Shown here in pieces: positions 26,065 to 35,335 of a stretch of 64,000 nucleotides of DNA. Every line of letters starts with the position of its first letter. Position 1 is the stretch's first letter. Where the stretch lies: assembly GCF_001486585.1 (NCBI RefSeq), contig NZ_LN909046.1, forward strand, positions 1,054,001 through 1,118,000. The letters run 5' to 3'. Both the position numbers and the translations under genes were made by a program. Origin of the DNA: Paenibacillus senegalimassiliensis. GTDB lineage: Bacteria > Bacillota > Bacilli > Paenibacillales > Paenibacillaceae. The notes beneath the pieces were generated by a model that saw only the letters and a list, made by a program, of their open reading frames with translations, did not search any database and had not been told where the DNA came from.

Positions 26065-26876
26065 CTTCCCAGACGCATACGGTAGCTGAACATAATGTCT
26101 CTGGTAGCTCCCGCAAAGATGTCCTGCACCTGATTGCGAAACTGTTCGGCATCCGAATGAAGTTCACTGGTGCCTAGCTTTAAGGCCGTTTGGAGTCCCC
26201 CTTGGCTGAAGGCGATGTTGATGTAGCGCTCGGCATCGCAAGTCTCCCAGTTGTGGAACACAATTTCGCGGGTAAAATCAAACCATCCTGACTCACGGAT
26301 TTGCTGTAAGTGCCCTTCCTTCGGCCATTTATGGGCCTGCTTCTCAGGCTCGGCCAATTGGACGGCCCATTCATCGGCAAGCCGAATCAAGCGCTTATAG
26401 CCTTGTTCCAGTTCAGGAAGGCTAACTGGCGGCCAGTCGCAGTCGTAAGCGGCGAACAACCCCCCAGAGCGCAGGACACGGGCAAATTCTTGCAAGGTCG
26501 GCTGTGGCTCCATCCAATGAAAGGACTGAGAGCAGGTAATGATATCGACGCTGTCATCCTGAAAAGGCAGGGCGTGCGACAGAGCCTGCACAAAGCTTAG
26601 GCTTTCCGGCTTGTCTTGCTGCTCCCATCGCGACAGAGCGACGGCACGCATATCATCACTGGGCTCAACACCAACGATCTTCTCGGCTTGATTCAGCCAT
26701 ATGAAGGAGGAGAGGCCGGTTCCACAACCCACATCGGCGACGAGGCGTGGGGAATGCCCTAGATACATCGTCAATATCTTGATGACTTCCTCCGGGGCTT
26801 TAGGACGATTACGGTCATATAGCTCGCCAAACCCGCTAAATCGTTCTACATTATTAACACGGATATGTTCGTTCAA
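26043..26876 (-). CDS. Class I SAM-dependent methyltransferase, UbiE/TAM-like
   Basis: This 277-aa cytoplasmic methyltransferase has the AdoMet motif I VADVGCGTGLSS, an acidic end of strand two (GVEPSDDM), and motif IV near DIITCSQSFHW. The SQSFHWM and RVLRSGGLFAAYD sequences are typical of the broad methyltransferase-11/25 group. The substrate is unknown. The start is TTG, with AAGGAGTGG 7 nt upstream. It stands alone, convergent with pdhD. Confidence 0.85.
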   Translation of the reverse strand: MNEHIRVNNVERFSGFGELYDRNRPKAPEEVIKILTMYLGHSPRLVADVGCGTGLSSFIWLNQAEKIVGVEPSDDMRAVALSRWEQQDKPESLSFVQALSHALPFQDDSVDIITCSQSFHWMEPQPTLQEFARVLRSGGLFAAYDCDWPPVSLPELEQGYKRLIRLADEWAVQLAEPEKQAHKWPKEGHLQQIRESGWFDFTREIVFHNWETCDAERYINIAFSQGGLQTALKLGTSELHSDAEQFRNQVQDIFAGATRDIMFSYRMRLGRKKEQDR

Positions 26877-26960
26877 CTAAAACCACTCCTTCAGGATTAT
26901 AGAGTCAATCTAGATTTAAGGATTATATTACCGATTATACATGAATCCAGAAAGCATACA

Positions 26961-26989
26961 AAAAGAGCCCCTGCCATAACGGCAGGAGC
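26961..26989 (-). terminator. Intrinsic terminator after the coiled-coil protein gene
   Basis: On the minus strand a 9-bp stem with a GC-rich core and 5-nt loop is followed by T residues (A run at 26961-26964 on the plus strand). The single wobble pair is compatible only with minus-strand RNA. Confidence 0.82.
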
Positions 26990-27012
26990 GTCCTCTATTA
27001 TCATTCATGGTG

Positions 27013-27786
27013 CTATGGTAGCTTGGCCGTAGCTGCGGTGAGAGACTTGGCAATTTTGCTCTCCCAATCATGGACCGTCTTGAGGGAAGTATGAACCTGA
27101 CGGGTCTGATCATAGACCGTCTTCAATTCAACGATAGCCGAGACGGCATCACCGGATTTGACGGCAGCTTTATAACGCTTGTCGGCCGCGGCCAGCCGTT
27201 TGCGAGCGGCGGCGATGACCTTATTCTCGGCAGTGATTTGTTTTTTCAGATTTTGAACTGGTACGAGGGCATCTTTGACCATCTTGGCTTTGGCTGCAGC
27301 GGCTTTCTTGGCGGCCGCAAGCGCAGCTTTCTTCGCTTTGATCTCCGAAGAGGCCGCGGTTGCCGAAGGCTTTAGCTTGTTGCGCCTCAGTTCAAACAGA
27401 TCTACCGCTTTCTTGTCCTTTCGCTTCCTGGCGGCTGTAGCCTGCTTGCCTAAAGCATTGTACTGATCCAGCAAAGAGGCGTGCTTGCGTTGCAGTCCTT
27501 CACTTTCCTGGGTCAAACGGGTAATCAACGGCTGGTCGATAGCCTTGATTCTCGCTTTAAGTGCAGACAGTCTCTCATTATTGCTCTTACGCAAAGCGGT
27601 AACTTCGGCGCTTTGCAACTTGACACCGGCTTGTACGGCTGTCAGTCCGTCATACAGGGTGTCGATGCTGTTCAAGGCGCTATCCCATCCTTCTCCGGCC
27701 TTGGCGGCCTGGACCTCTGGTGCAGACATGAGCAGCAGCATGCTGAGAAACAGCACGTTCAAGCGTATCATTGGCTTATACTTCAT
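27013..27786 (-). CDS. Exported coiled-coil protein, unknown function
   Basis: This is a 257-aa protein with a signal peptide (about residues 1-27, ending near VQAAKA) followed almost wholly by helical, Lys/Ala/Glu-rich sequence. A run such as KAKKAALAAAKKAAAAKAK near residue 155 gives a strongly basic, Ala-rich coiled coil. No enzyme motif is seen. It should be secreted or bound to the wall through charge. TAGGAGTGAG stands ahead of the ATG. Its 5' leader has an unusual terminator-like hairpin downstream of a consensus promoter, so it may be controlled by attenuation. I do not recognise a family. Confidence 0.7.
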   Translation of the reverse strand: MKYKPMIRLNVLFLSMLLLMSAPEVQAAKAGEGWDSALNSIDTLYDGLTAVQAGVKLQSAEVTALRKSNNERLSALKARIKAIDQPLITRLTQESEGLQRKHASLLDQYNALGKQATAARKRKDKKAVDLFELRRNKLKPSATAASSEIKAKKAALAAAKKAAAAKAKMVKDALVPVQNLKKQITAENKVIAAARKRLAAADKRYKAAVKSGDAVSAIVELKTVYDQTRQVHTSLKTVHDWESKIAKSLTAATAKLP

Positions 27787-27830
27787 GAAGACTCACTCCT
27801 AATACTTTTAATAAAACCCAGTAGACACGC

Positions 27831-27884
27831 AAAAAAGCACCTGCAAGAAAACGATATTCATATCGCTTATCTTGCGAGGTGCTT
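27831..27884 (-). terminator. Terminator-like hairpin in the 5' leader of the coiled-coil gene
   Basis: On the minus strand a 14-bp stem with one bulge (27884-27870 with 27848-27835) encloses a smaller CGATAT/ATATCG hairpin and is followed by six T residues, 45 bp before the start codon. A competing GCGAG/CTCGC pairing (27887-27891 with 27874-27878) would break the terminator stem, as in attenuators. No riboswitch class is recognised. Confidence 0.7.
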
Positions 27885-27916
27885 CACTCGCGAATCTATT
27901 TGGATTTGGTTCTTTT

Positions 27917-27945
27917 ACTATAACCTTCCATACTATCATTGTCAA
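27917..27945 (-). promoter_or_regulatory. Consensus sigma-A promoter of the coiled-coil gene
   Basis: On the minus strand, TTGACA (27945-27940), a 17-bp spacer and TATAGT (27922-27917). Transcription would start near 27909, about 25 nt before the leader hairpin. Confidence 0.75.
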
Positions 27946-28013
27946 TATAAATAAGAACATACGTTTGATTTTGTTTCATTAAGGCTTGCCTTTTCATTAT
28001 GGAGAACTCTGGC

Positions 28014-28019
28014 TATAAT
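28014..28019 (+). promoter_or_regulatory. Candidate -10 element of thyA-dfrA
   Basis: TATAAT at 28014-28019 with only a weak -35 (TTTTCA, 27991-27996, 17-bp spacer), 40 bp before thyA. Confidence 0.45.
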
Positions 28020-28059
28020 AGGGAAGGAATAGATTAAGGTAGCGGGGTGTTCGAGAACA

Positions 28060-28854
28060 ATGAGAAATTACTTGGATTTACTAGAAGACGTGCTTCATAA
28101 GGGAACCTCGAAGGAAGACCGTACCGGGGTCGGAACACGTTCCGTATTTGGACGACAACTGCGTTTTGATCTAAATGAAGGATTTCCGCTGGTAACGACC
28201 AAACGGGTTCATTTGAAATCGGTGGTTCATGAACTGCTATGGTTCTTACGTGGCGATACGAATATTGCTTATCTCAAAGAGAATGGTGTCCGTATCTGGG
28301 ACGAATGGGCAGATGAGAACGGCGATTTAGGTCCGGTCTACGGCTCGCAGTGGCGTTCCTGGGAGGCTCCGGACGGCCGGAAGATTGACCAGATTGCTGC
28401 TGTAGTTGAAGCCATCAAACACAATCCTGATTCGCGGCGTCACCTTGTTAGCGCCTGGAATGTGGCTGAGGTAGATCAAATGAAGCTGCCACCATGTCAC
28501 TTTGTATTTCAGTTTTACGTGGCGGATGGCAAATTATCCTGCATGCTGACGATGCGTTCAGTAGATACATTTCTTGGTCTGCCGTTCAACATTGCCAGCT
28601 ATTCGCTCTTAACGCACATGATTGCGCAGCAGTGTGGTCTGGGAGTCGGAGAGTTCATCTGGTCCGGCGGTGATGTCCATATCTACAACAATCATGTAGA
28701 GCAGGTCAAGACCCAACTGGAACGAGAGCCTTATGCATTGCCAAAATTGGTGATCAAGCGCAAGCCAGACTCAATCTTTGATTACGTTTACGAGGATTTT
28801 GAGTTTACTGACTATCAACATCATCCAACCATTAAAGCTACGGTAGCTGTATAA
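28060..28854 (+). CDS. thyA: Thymidylate synthase
   Basis: This enzyme makes dTMP from dUMP using methylene-tetrahydrofolate, releasing dihydrofolate. At 264 aa it is the short ThyA type. The catalytic Cys lies in [12 protein letters not shown]. The dUMP-binding loop [17 protein letters not shown] is close to the usual QRSxD form, with Arg retained. RRHLVSAWN and VHIYNNH are also present. It is followed 25 bp later by dihydrofolate reductase, the natural partner that recycles its product. Confidence 0.97.
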   Translation: MRNYLDLLEDVLHKGTSKEDRTGVGTRSVFGRQLRFDLNEGFPLVTTKRVHLKSVVHELLWFLRGDTNIAYLKENGVRIWDEWADENGDLGPVYGSQWRSWEAPDGRKIDQIAAVVEAIKHNPDSRRHLVSAWNVAEVDQMKLPPCHFVFQFYVADGKLSCMLTMRSVDTFLGLPFNIASYSLLTHMIAQQCGLGVGEFIWSGGDVHIYNNHVEQVKTQLEREPYALPKLVIKRKPDSIFDYVYEDFEFTDYQHHPTIKATVAV

Positions 28855-28879
28855 AACGGCGCTGAAGGGAAAGGGAGCG

Positions 28880-29371
28880 GTGAACGTGGGAATTACCCTT
28901 ATATGGGCTATGTCCAGCAATGGCGCTATCGGTCTGAACAACCAATTGCCATGGAGGTTGCCTGCTGATCTCAAGTTCTTCAAGTCGCAAACGATAGGAA
29001 AGACGATCCTGATGGGACGCAAAACATGGGAATCGATGGGCAGTAAGCCACTTCCAGGTCGGCACAGCGTGGTATTGACGGGTGATACCTCTTATGTGGC
29101 CGAAGGGGCAGAAATTGTGCATTCAATTGAGGAAGCTCGCAAGGTTGCGGCAGATGAAGAATTGATGGTCATCGGCGGAGCGGGGGTCTTCAAGCATTTC
29201 TTGCCATTAGCAGACCGTTTGCTAGTGACACGCATCGATGAAGATATTCAGGGAGATGTCTTCTTCCCGCATTTTGACTGGAATAAATTCGAATTAGTCC
29301 ATGAAGAGCAGGGGATCAAAGATGAGAAAAACCCCTTCAATTACCGATTTTTAACTTACACGCGTCGTTAA
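28880..29371 (+). CDS. dfrA: Dihydrofolate reductase
   Basis: This enzyme reduces dihydrofolate to tetrahydrofolate with NADPH. It is 163 aa. Motifs: WAMSSNGAIGLNNQLPW around the substrate pocket, the acidic residue within LPADLKFFK, GRKTWESMG for NADPH, and VIGGAGVFKHFLP. A GTG start is used; GTG 28880 and GTG 28886 are both possible. It is paired with thyA, the usual arrangement in Bacilli. Confidence 0.95.
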   Translation: MNVGITLIWAMSSNGAIGLNNQLPWRLPADLKFFKSQTIGKTILMGRKTWESMGSKPLPGRHSVVLTGDTSYVAEGAEIVHSIEEARKVAADEELMVIGGAGVFKHFLPLADRLLVTRIDEDIQGDVFFPHFDWNKFELVHEEQGIKDEKNPFNYRFLTYTRR

Positions 29372-29483
29372 TAAAATGAGGATAAGTGCAAATTATCATA
29401 TTATTAATCCATTAATAACAGTTTTCCCGAATGCTAACATCTAGATACACGGATGCTTAGATTACGGATGGGGGAACTGATCA

Positions 29484-30971
29484 ATGTCTACACCAACAGG
29501 ATTCATGGAGTTCAAACGAGAACTTCCCGGTGACCGGAGCCCGTCCGAACGGGTGAAGGACTGGGAAGAATTTCATAAACATATGTCCGATGAGGACTTG
29601 CGTAATCAAGGGGCCCGCTGCATGGACTGCGGTACACCCTATTGTCATGTGGGCGTCGATATGCTTGGCGGCACATCGGGCTGTCCAGTGCACAATCTGA
29701 TTCCGGAGTGGAATAATTTGATCTACCGCGACCTCTGGAAGGACGCGCTGGACCGTCTGCACAAGACCAATAATTTTCCAGAGTTTACTGGTCGGGTGTG
29801 TCCTGCGCCATGTGAAGGCTCCTGTACTGTGGGCCTGATCGGGCAGCCAGTAACCATTAAGACGATCGAGCAGGCAATCATTGATAAAGGATTTGAAGAG
29901 GGCTGGGTTGTTCCTGAACCTCCGGAGAAACGGACAGGCCACAAAGTGGCTGTAGTCGGTTCTGGTCCTGCTGGTCTTGCCTGCGCGGCTCAATTGAATA
30001 AAGCCGGACATGAAGTCACTGTCTATGAGCGGGCTGACCGGATCGGCGGCCTTCTGATGTACGGCATTCCAACGATGAAGCTGGATAAGGACGTAGTGCA
30101 ACGCCGGGTGGATCTGCTTGCGGCAGAAGGTGTAAAGTTTGTAACTAACACCGAAATTGGTAGAGATATCAAGGCGGAGCAATTGGTTGAAGAGTTTGAT
30201 GCGGTCGTATTATGCGGCGGTGCAACAAAGCCACGGCAATTTGATATTGAGGGCAGCCAATTGAATGGGGTTCATTACGCCATGCCGTTCCTTAACGGAA
30301 CGATCAAGAGCTATTTGGATTCTAATCTTACCGATGGGCAGTATCTGTCCGCAGAAGGCAAAGATGTGATCGTAATTGGTGGCGGTGATACCGGCTCCGA
30401 CTGCGTAGCCACAGCTCTGCGTCACGGTTGCCGCAGCATTACGCAATTTGGCACACATAATCAAGCACCACTTGAGCGCGATGCGCTTAACAACCCTTGG
30501 CCGCAATTTCCGAATGTCTATACTTTGGATTATGCTCAAGAGGAAGCGAAAGCATTGTTTGGCAACGATCCTCGGGAGTTCTCCATTATGACTACGCGCT
30601 TTGTTGGGGATGAGCAAGGGAATTTGAAGGAATTGCATACGGTACAAATTCAGCGGATCGTGGATGAAACCGGACGTAAGGTGTATCAACCGATTCCGGG
30701 AACCGAGCGGGTCTTCCCGGCTCAGATGGCCTTGATTGCTATCGGATTTGACGGTCCTGAGTCAACCCTGGCTGACCAGCTAGGTCTGGATCGTGATCGC
30801 CGGACCAACGTCAAAGCTAAATACGGCCAGTTCAAAACAAACGTTGACAAGGTGTTTGCTGCCGGAGATATGCGCCGGGGACAAAGTCTTGTAGTATGGG
30901 CTATTAATGAGGGTCGGGCTGCGGCTCGTGAAGTAGATAAATATCTGATGGGTTCGACAGTGCTGGTGTAA
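29484..30971 (+). CDS. gltD: Glutamate synthase small (beta) subunit
   Basis: This is the NADPH-dependent FAD and iron-sulfur subunit that feeds electrons to the large glutamate synthase subunit. It is 495 aa. The N-terminal Cys clusters are visible ([26 protein letters not shown]), followed by FAD binding [15 protein letters not shown] and NADPH binding [19 protein letters not shown] lies before the ATG. No large subunit gene is in the window, so it is either separate on the chromosome or this subunit serves another partner. It ends in a terminator before topB. Confidence 0.93.
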   Translation: MSTPTGFMEFKRELPGDRSPSERVKDWEEFHKHMSDEDLRNQGARCMDCGTPYCHVGVDMLGGTSGCPVHNLIPEWNNLIYRDLWKDALDRLHKTNNFPEFTGRVCPAPCEGSCTVGLIGQPVTIKTIEQAIIDKGFEEGWVVPEPPEKRTGHKVAVVGSGPAGLACAAQLNKAGHEVTVYERADRIGGLLMYGIPTMKLDKDVVQRRVDLLAAEGVKFVTNTEIGRDIKAEQLVEEFDAVVLCGGATKPRQFDIEGSQLNGVHYAMPFLNGTIKSYLDSNLTDGQYLSAEGKDVIVIGGGDTGSDCVATALRHGCRSITQFGTHNQAPLERDALNNPWPQFPNVYTLDYAQEEAKALFGNDPREFSIMTTRFVGDEQGNLKELHTVQIQRIVDETGRKVYQPIPGTERVFPAQMALIAIGFDGPESTLADQLGLDRDRRTNVKAKYGQFKTNVDKVFAAGDMRRGQSLVVWAINEGRAAAREVDKYLMGSTVLV

Positions 30972-30999
30972 TTTACAGGAACATTTTGGGGCATTGTGT

Positions 31000-31005
31000 T
31001 ATAAT
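31000..31005 (+). promoter_or_regulatory. Extended -10 candidate between gltD and topB
   Basis: TGT-TATAAT (TG at 30997-30998, TATAAT 31000-31005). A transcript would begin near 31012, only 10 nt before a strong terminator hairpin. Confidence 0.35.
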
Positions 31006-31021
31006 CAAATAAAGCTTACTG

Positions 31022-31050
31022 GAGCTGCGCAGAGCGCGGCTCTTTTTTTT
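31022..31050 (+). terminator. Intrinsic terminator between gltD and topB
   Basis: A 9-bp GC-rich stem with one G-U pair (31022-31030 with 31034-31042), 3-nt loop, followed by eight T residues. Confidence 0.92.
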
Positions 31051-31095
31051 CGGATATGGAAGCATAGCAACAAACGAAAGAGGGACTAGGGAAGC

Positions 31096-33375
31096 ATGAA
31101 GACGCTCGTTATTGCCGAGAAACCGGATATGGGACGAACGATTGCTGCGGTGATTGAACCAAAAGCAAAAAATAACCGCTCTTACCTGGAGGGGGAACGG
31201 TATATCATTACTTGGGCGATCGGCCATTTGCTGGAGCTAGCTGAGCCGGATGCTTATGATGATAAATACAAACGCTGGAATTTCGGTGACTTGCCCATTT
31301 TGCCTGAAAGCTTCAAAATTGTGCCTAACCCGAGAACCAAAGATCAATTGAAAATGATTGGTGACTTGGCCAAACGCTGTGATGCCATTGTTAATGCCTG
31401 TGATGCCGCCAGGGAGGGGCAATATATTTTCGCCTTAATTCAGCAGCAGTTGAAGTTGTCCCAACCTGTCAAACGCTTGTGGATCTCGGACCTGACCAGC
31501 GAAAGTATAGCTAAAGGCTTTGCCGAGTTATATGATGCCTCAGAGTTCGACAATTTGACTATGGCGGCCAGAGCACGGAGTGAGGCGGATTGGCTCATCG
31601 GTATGAACGCCACGCGGGCGTTTACGACGAAGCACCGCACACTGCTGTCAGTGGGTCGGGTACAGACCCCGGTTCTGGCTTTGATCTATGATCGACAGAA
31701 GGAAATCGAGAACTTTGATTCTCTTACTTACTATGAGATTAAGGCGGAGTTTGAGCAGGAGACCCGCAAATATACAGGAAGCTGGCAAGGCGATCGGCTG
31801 ACAGATGGAGATAAAGCCGCAGCCATTGCCGAGAAGGTAAAAGGGAAGCCCGGACGGATAACCGAATACGAGGTTAAGGATACCAAGGAGTACCCTTACA
31901 AACTGTACGATTTGACCCTGCTGCAACGGGAGTCGAACGCCAAGTATGGATATTCGGCCAAGAAGACGCTGGACATCGCGCAGGCGCTTTATGAGCGGCA
32001 TAAGGTAATCTCTTATCCGCGGACAAGCTCTAACTATGTCACCGAGCAAAATATCGATGGTATGCACAAGGTGCTTCATATGCTGAAGTCTTCCGGTTAC
32101 AAACAGCTTGCCGAAGGGGGCAACCCCAAGCTCGTGCATATCGGCAACAAGGCGGTGTGCAATCCGTCGCGGGTCGAGGATCACCATGCCATTCTCCCTA
32201 CGCTGAGAAGACCGGGAACTTTGAGCAAGGAGGAGCAGAACGTTTATGATCTGGTCATTCGGCGCTTTCTGTCTCATTTCTATCCCGCAGCCGAGTACAA
32301 GCAGCATACGGTTCTAACCGAAGTCGAGAGTGAAACGTTCAAGACGAATGTGAAGGAATTGCTCTCTCTCGGCTGGAAGGTCTGCTTGCCTGGCGATGAT
32401 GGGGCCAAGTCGAGCCGTGGAAAAGGGAAGAAAAAGGACGAGGAAGAGGACGCCGAGGAACTGACGGACGTGCCTTTTCATATCAATCGCAGCTTGCCCG
32501 TGCAATGTATCGACGCTCAGGCGAAGGAGAAGGCAACGCAGCCGCCCAAGCATTACACCGAAGGCACTTTGCTGAAAGCGATGGAGAGTGCAGGCAAACA
32601 GCTTGAGAATGAGGAACTACGCGAAGTTATGAAGGATGCGGGTCTCGGCACTCCGGCCACGCGAGCGGCTACCATCGAACGGCTGAAGAAGGTTGGATAC
32701 ATTACGATGCAAGGGAAGAGAATCACGGTGACTCAAAAGGGACGAGCCGCAGTGGAACTCATTCGCCGTGCCGGGGTTGAATTACTCACCTCGCCGGAAA
32801 TGACCGGACAGTGGGAACGACGATTGTATCAAATCTCCAAGGGAGAAGCTGCCCGCGAGAAGTTCATGGATAATGTCCGCCGCTTTACACTTTCCATTAT
32901 TGATAAAGTAAGGACACAGCAGAAGGCGGACGCTTCGGTGTTTGGTACGGAGGAAGCGGAGAAGGGCGCCAGTCGTGGCGGTAAGAGCAGCAGTGCAAAT
33001 GGCAGGGCCAGAACTACCCAAGGAGGAGACGGCGCCTCAGCAGGCTCACGGACGGCGACAGCCACCGCGGCGAAGGCCAAGAGCGCAGGTTCGCTCCAGC
33101 CCTTGGCCCCTTGCCCACGCGAGGGTTGTGGTGGTCAATTGATTGAGGGCCGTAAGGGCTACGGGTGCACACATTACAAGCAAGGCTGCGGCTTCGTCAT
33201 CTGGAAGGAATTCCAGGGTAAGAAGGTGTCCCAATCGATGCTTAACGCCTTGCTTGCCAAGGGGCAGACTCAATTACTGACCTTCAAGCAGGCGGATGGA
33301 GAGGTGAAGGCGCGAATGGTGCTGTCTGACCGAATCACCGGCAAGCTGGAGTTACTTGAAGCGGAAAGCAATTAG
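31096..33375 (+). CDS. topB: DNA topoisomerase III
   Basis: This type IA topoisomerase relaxes negative supercoils and decatenates DNA. It is 759 aa. The toprim domain at the N-terminus carries VIAEKPDMGR and NACDAAREGQYIF, the variant toprim form seen in many Gram-positive and element-borne TopB proteins. The active Tyr is in VISYPRTSSNYV. HHAILPT and GTPATRAATIERL are also present. An acidic-basic insert (KSSRGKGKKKDEEEDAEE) and a Gly/Ser/Ala linker at about 620-670 precede a C-terminal finger with spaced Cys residues (CPREGCGG, CTHYKQGCG). No mobile-element gene lies near, so it looks chromosomal. Confidence 0.94.
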   Translation: MKTLVIAEKPDMGRTIAAVIEPKAKNNRSYLEGERYIITWAIGHLLELAEPDAYDDKYKRWNFGDLPILPESFKIVPNPRTKDQLKMIGDLAKRCDAIVNACDAAREGQYIFALIQQQLKLSQPVKRLWISDLTSESIAKGFAELYDASEFDNLTMAARARSEADWLIGMNATRAFTTKHRTLLSVGRVQTPVLALIYDRQKEIENFDSLTYYEIKAEFEQETRKYTGSWQGDRLTDGDKAAAIAEKVKGKPGRITEYEVKDTKEYPYKLYDLTLLQRESNAKYGYSAKKTLDIAQALYERHKVISYPRTSSNYVTEQNIDGMHKVLHMLKSSGYKQLAEGGNPKLVHIGNKAVCNPSRVEDHHAILPTLRRPGTLSKEEQNVYDLVIRRFLSHFYPAAEYKQHTVLTEVESETFKTNVKELLSLGWKVCLPGDDGAKSSRGKGKKKDEEEDAEELTDVPFHINRSLPVQCIDAQAKEKATQPPKHYTEGTLLKAMESAGKQLENEELREVMKDAGLGTPATRAATIERLKKVGYITMQGKRITVTQKGRAAVELIRRAGVELLTSPEMTGQWERRLYQISKGEAAREKFMDNVRRFTLSIIDKVRTQQKADASVFGTEEAEKGASRGGKSSSANGRARTTQGGDGASAGSRTATATAAKAKSAGSLQPLAPCPREGCGGQLIEGRKGYGCTHYKQGCGFVIWKEFQGKKVSQSMLNALLAKGQTQLLTFKQADGEVKARMVLSDRITGKLELLEAESN

Positions 33376-33379
33376 GCAA

Positions 33380-33423
33380 AAAAACAGCAACAACCGACCC
33401 TACAAGGTCTGTTGTTGCTGTTG
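33380..33423 (-). terminator. Terminator overlapping the 3' end of the HAD hydrolase gene
   Basis: On the minus strand an imperfect stem of about 16 bp (33423-33408 with 33398-33383) is followed by T residues (A run at 33379-33385 on the plus strand). The gene stop at 33400 lies inside it, so the stem supplies the last codons. Confidence 0.8.
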
Positions 33424-34167
33424 TGCTTGATGAACATGGTCGAAAATAACGCGTGGAACTTCCTCCAACGAGGAGACGGTATAGATTTGAAGATTAGCGC
33501 CTTGTTGCAATTCAACAATGTTGTACAGCCACTCATTAGGAATTTGAATATGAATGGCTCCGATGCCAGCGGTCAGCGCCGGAGTGATATCTGTACGCAA
33601 GCTGTTGCCCACCATCCAGGTCCGAGAACGATCAAAGGGGCGGGATCGCAAAATGTCCTCCAGGGCTTCGGTATTCTTATGACGGCGGATATAAATGCGG
33701 TCTTGAAAATAGTCGCTTAACTTCATTTGGTCAATCTTCCGTTGCTGAATCACCGATTCTCCTCCCGTATAAAGGTGGAGTTCGTGGCCTTGGCTACGCA
33801 ACAGGTTCAGCGTCTCGACCATGCCAGGATAAGGCTCAATCGGCAGCTCGTATACGCTGAGACCCAGCTTCATGAGCAGGGCTTCCTCCTCAGACTGAAG
33901 CTGACGGCCTGTAGTCTTGCTGAAATAGCGATACGTATCGATCAGCGACTCGGGAAAGTGGATGCTGGCGAAGCCGATCTGATGCACTCCGGCCACGTCG
34001 ATTTCCGTTTGTTTGTCACGGATTTCCGCGATAGTAATGCCGCTTGGCTTGAACCAATCCGTAAGCATATCGGCAAATTGTTCAAGAATCAGTTCAAAAT
34101 ACTTGTTACAATGCACCAATGTATCATCCAGGTCAAAAATAATCTGTTGAGTTGTTGCTGTATTCAT
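33400..34167 (-). CDS. HAD-superfamily hydrolase
   Basis: This 255-aa cytoplasmic hydrolase of the HAD subfamily IA type has motif I FDLDDTLVHCNKYF, motif II YTGGES, a motif III Lys in the IRRHKNT region and motif IV GNSLRTDI. The helical cap sits between motifs I and II (about residues 20-110). The substrate is unknown. AAAGGAGTG lies ahead of the ATG. Its C-terminus HQAQQQQQTL is encoded by the terminator stem and is probably not functional in itself. Confidence 0.87.
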   Translation of the reverse strand: MNTATTQQIIFDLDDTLVHCNKYFELILEQFADMLTDWFKPSGITIAEIRDKQTEIDVAGVHQIGFASIHFPESLIDTYRYFSKTTGRQLQSEEEALLMKLGLSVYELPIEPYPGMVETLNLLRSQGHELHLYTGGESVIQQRKIDQMKLSDYFQDRIYIRRHKNTEALEDILRSRPFDRSRTWMVGNSLRTDITPALTAGIGAIHIQIPNEWLYNIVELQQGANLQIYTVSSLEEVPRVIFDHVHQAQQQQQTL

Positions 34168-34294
34168 AATTAGGTCACTCCTTTATCCAAAGCACGCTTG
34201 TCTATAAGAGGTAGCTGAACTCGCACTATAAAGTATGTTCCTATCATAAGCAGAAGCGCTTGGCTAAAGCAAGTTACCTATCTTTGCCATGAGT

Positions 34295-35215
34295 TCATGA
34301 CAACCTTATATAGGATTCAAGGAACATCTGCAATTCTGCTGCGCCGTCGGGGCGGATGCTGAATTTCTCCGTGTTCTGGGCTAGCAGATGGATACGTAAA
34401 AGGCCGGCTACGCGAAGCAATAGCAGATCGTGCAGAAGTTGCTCCTGAGGTTGTCCCAGGTCCTGCATGATTTCCTGCATGGACTTCGGCTTGTCGGCTA
34501 CACAGCGGAGCAAGCGCAAGCGCTGGGGCTCTGCCAAGGCCCTGGTTAATCTCTTTAGCACCATTGGAGGCTCATCTTCGTCAAGCTCTGGCAGATCAAG
34601 CGGATACTGAATGAAGAGCACCCCTTCATAGAAGACGTATGTATTAATCGGCCGGAAATGGATAGAAGGGCATAATACGACCTCTGTAATGGGCTTCAGT
34701 GGTTCAAGCACGAGCCCCCCGGATGCATATTCGATGAGCGCGTCGGCGTCCATTTTTTGCAGTAGGGTACTTTTTTCGTCAAAATCTTCTTGCAGCAAGG
34801 ATACAAGCCGCTGCTCTACTTCCCGAAAATAAAGCTCATCCCATACCTTCAGGAGCGGAATATAACTACTGCGAATCCGGGCAATAGTATCATTACTCAC
34901 AGAGGGAATGTAGGAATTTGTTCGTGCGTAAAGCGCCTCGGCATCCGTTTGTGCCAATTCGTTCAAAAAAGGAGCTATCTCGTCACCGTCCTGCCGACCC
35001 AAGGTCCAGGCAAAGAGCACATCATAATCTGTTAGCGGATATTGCGCTGCCTCGGCAAATTGCTGCCGCTGCTCCGGTGTGAATCGCTGTTCAATATCGG
35101 TAATCCATTCGGCACCCACATCCAGGCTGCTCACCCATTTGCGCGTCGTATATATCATAAAGCTGCTGATGAGTTCGTAGACCGGAGAGACATCTACTTT
35201 CACGTCATAGGCCAT
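34295..35215 (-). CDS. ArsR-family-like winged-helix regulator with long N-terminal domain
   Basis: This protein of about 306 aa has a C-terminal winged-helix of ArsR type (about 225-290: LTRALAEPQRLRLLRCVAD and MQEIMQDLGQPQEQLLHDLLLL) after a long N-terminal region of a kind found with such regulators in Bacilli. No metal-binding Cys motif is seen, so the signal is unlikely to be a metal through the usual ArsR sites. The second ATG (35215) is chosen because GGGAGG lies 9 nt before it, versus 3 nt for the ATG at 35221. It is divergent from an MFS exporter, the usual layout for a local repressor of a transporter. Confidence 0.78.
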   Translation of the reverse strand: MAYDVKVDVSPVYELISSFMIYTTRKWVSSLDVGAEWITDIEQRFTPEQRQQFAEAAQYPLTDYDVLFAWTLGRQDGDEIAPFLNELAQTDAEALYARTNSYIPSVSNDTIARIRSSYIPLLKVWDELYFREVEQRLVSLLQEDFDEKSTLLQKMDADALIEYASGGLVLEPLKPITEVVLCPSIHFRPINTYVFYEGVLFIQYPLDLPELDEDEPPMVLKRLTRALAEPQRLRLLRCVADKPKSMQEIMQDLGQPQEQLLHDLLLLRVAGLLRIHLLAQNTEKFSIRPDGAAELQMFLESYIRLS

Positions 35216-35259
35216 GATCATAAACCTCCCAATAATCGTTGCATTCAGACTTATTATGC

Positions 35260-35288
35260 TTGTTTGGCGAGGGGTTGTCCACTATAAT
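35260..35288 (+). promoter_or_regulatory. Candidate promoter of the MFS exporter
   Basis: TTGTTT (35260-35265), a 17-bp spacer and TATAAT (35283-35288), in the divergent gap with the ArsR-like gene. Confidence 0.55.
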
Positions 35289-35335
35289 GTTGAAGGATTA
35301 TGCAAGTGAAGGGTTATATTAAAGGAGCGTTATCA

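Noticed and set aside
31096..33375. topB as part of an integrative element
   Set aside because: The toprim variant is common on elements, but no relaxase, integrase or transfer gene is near, and the flanks are housekeeping genes.
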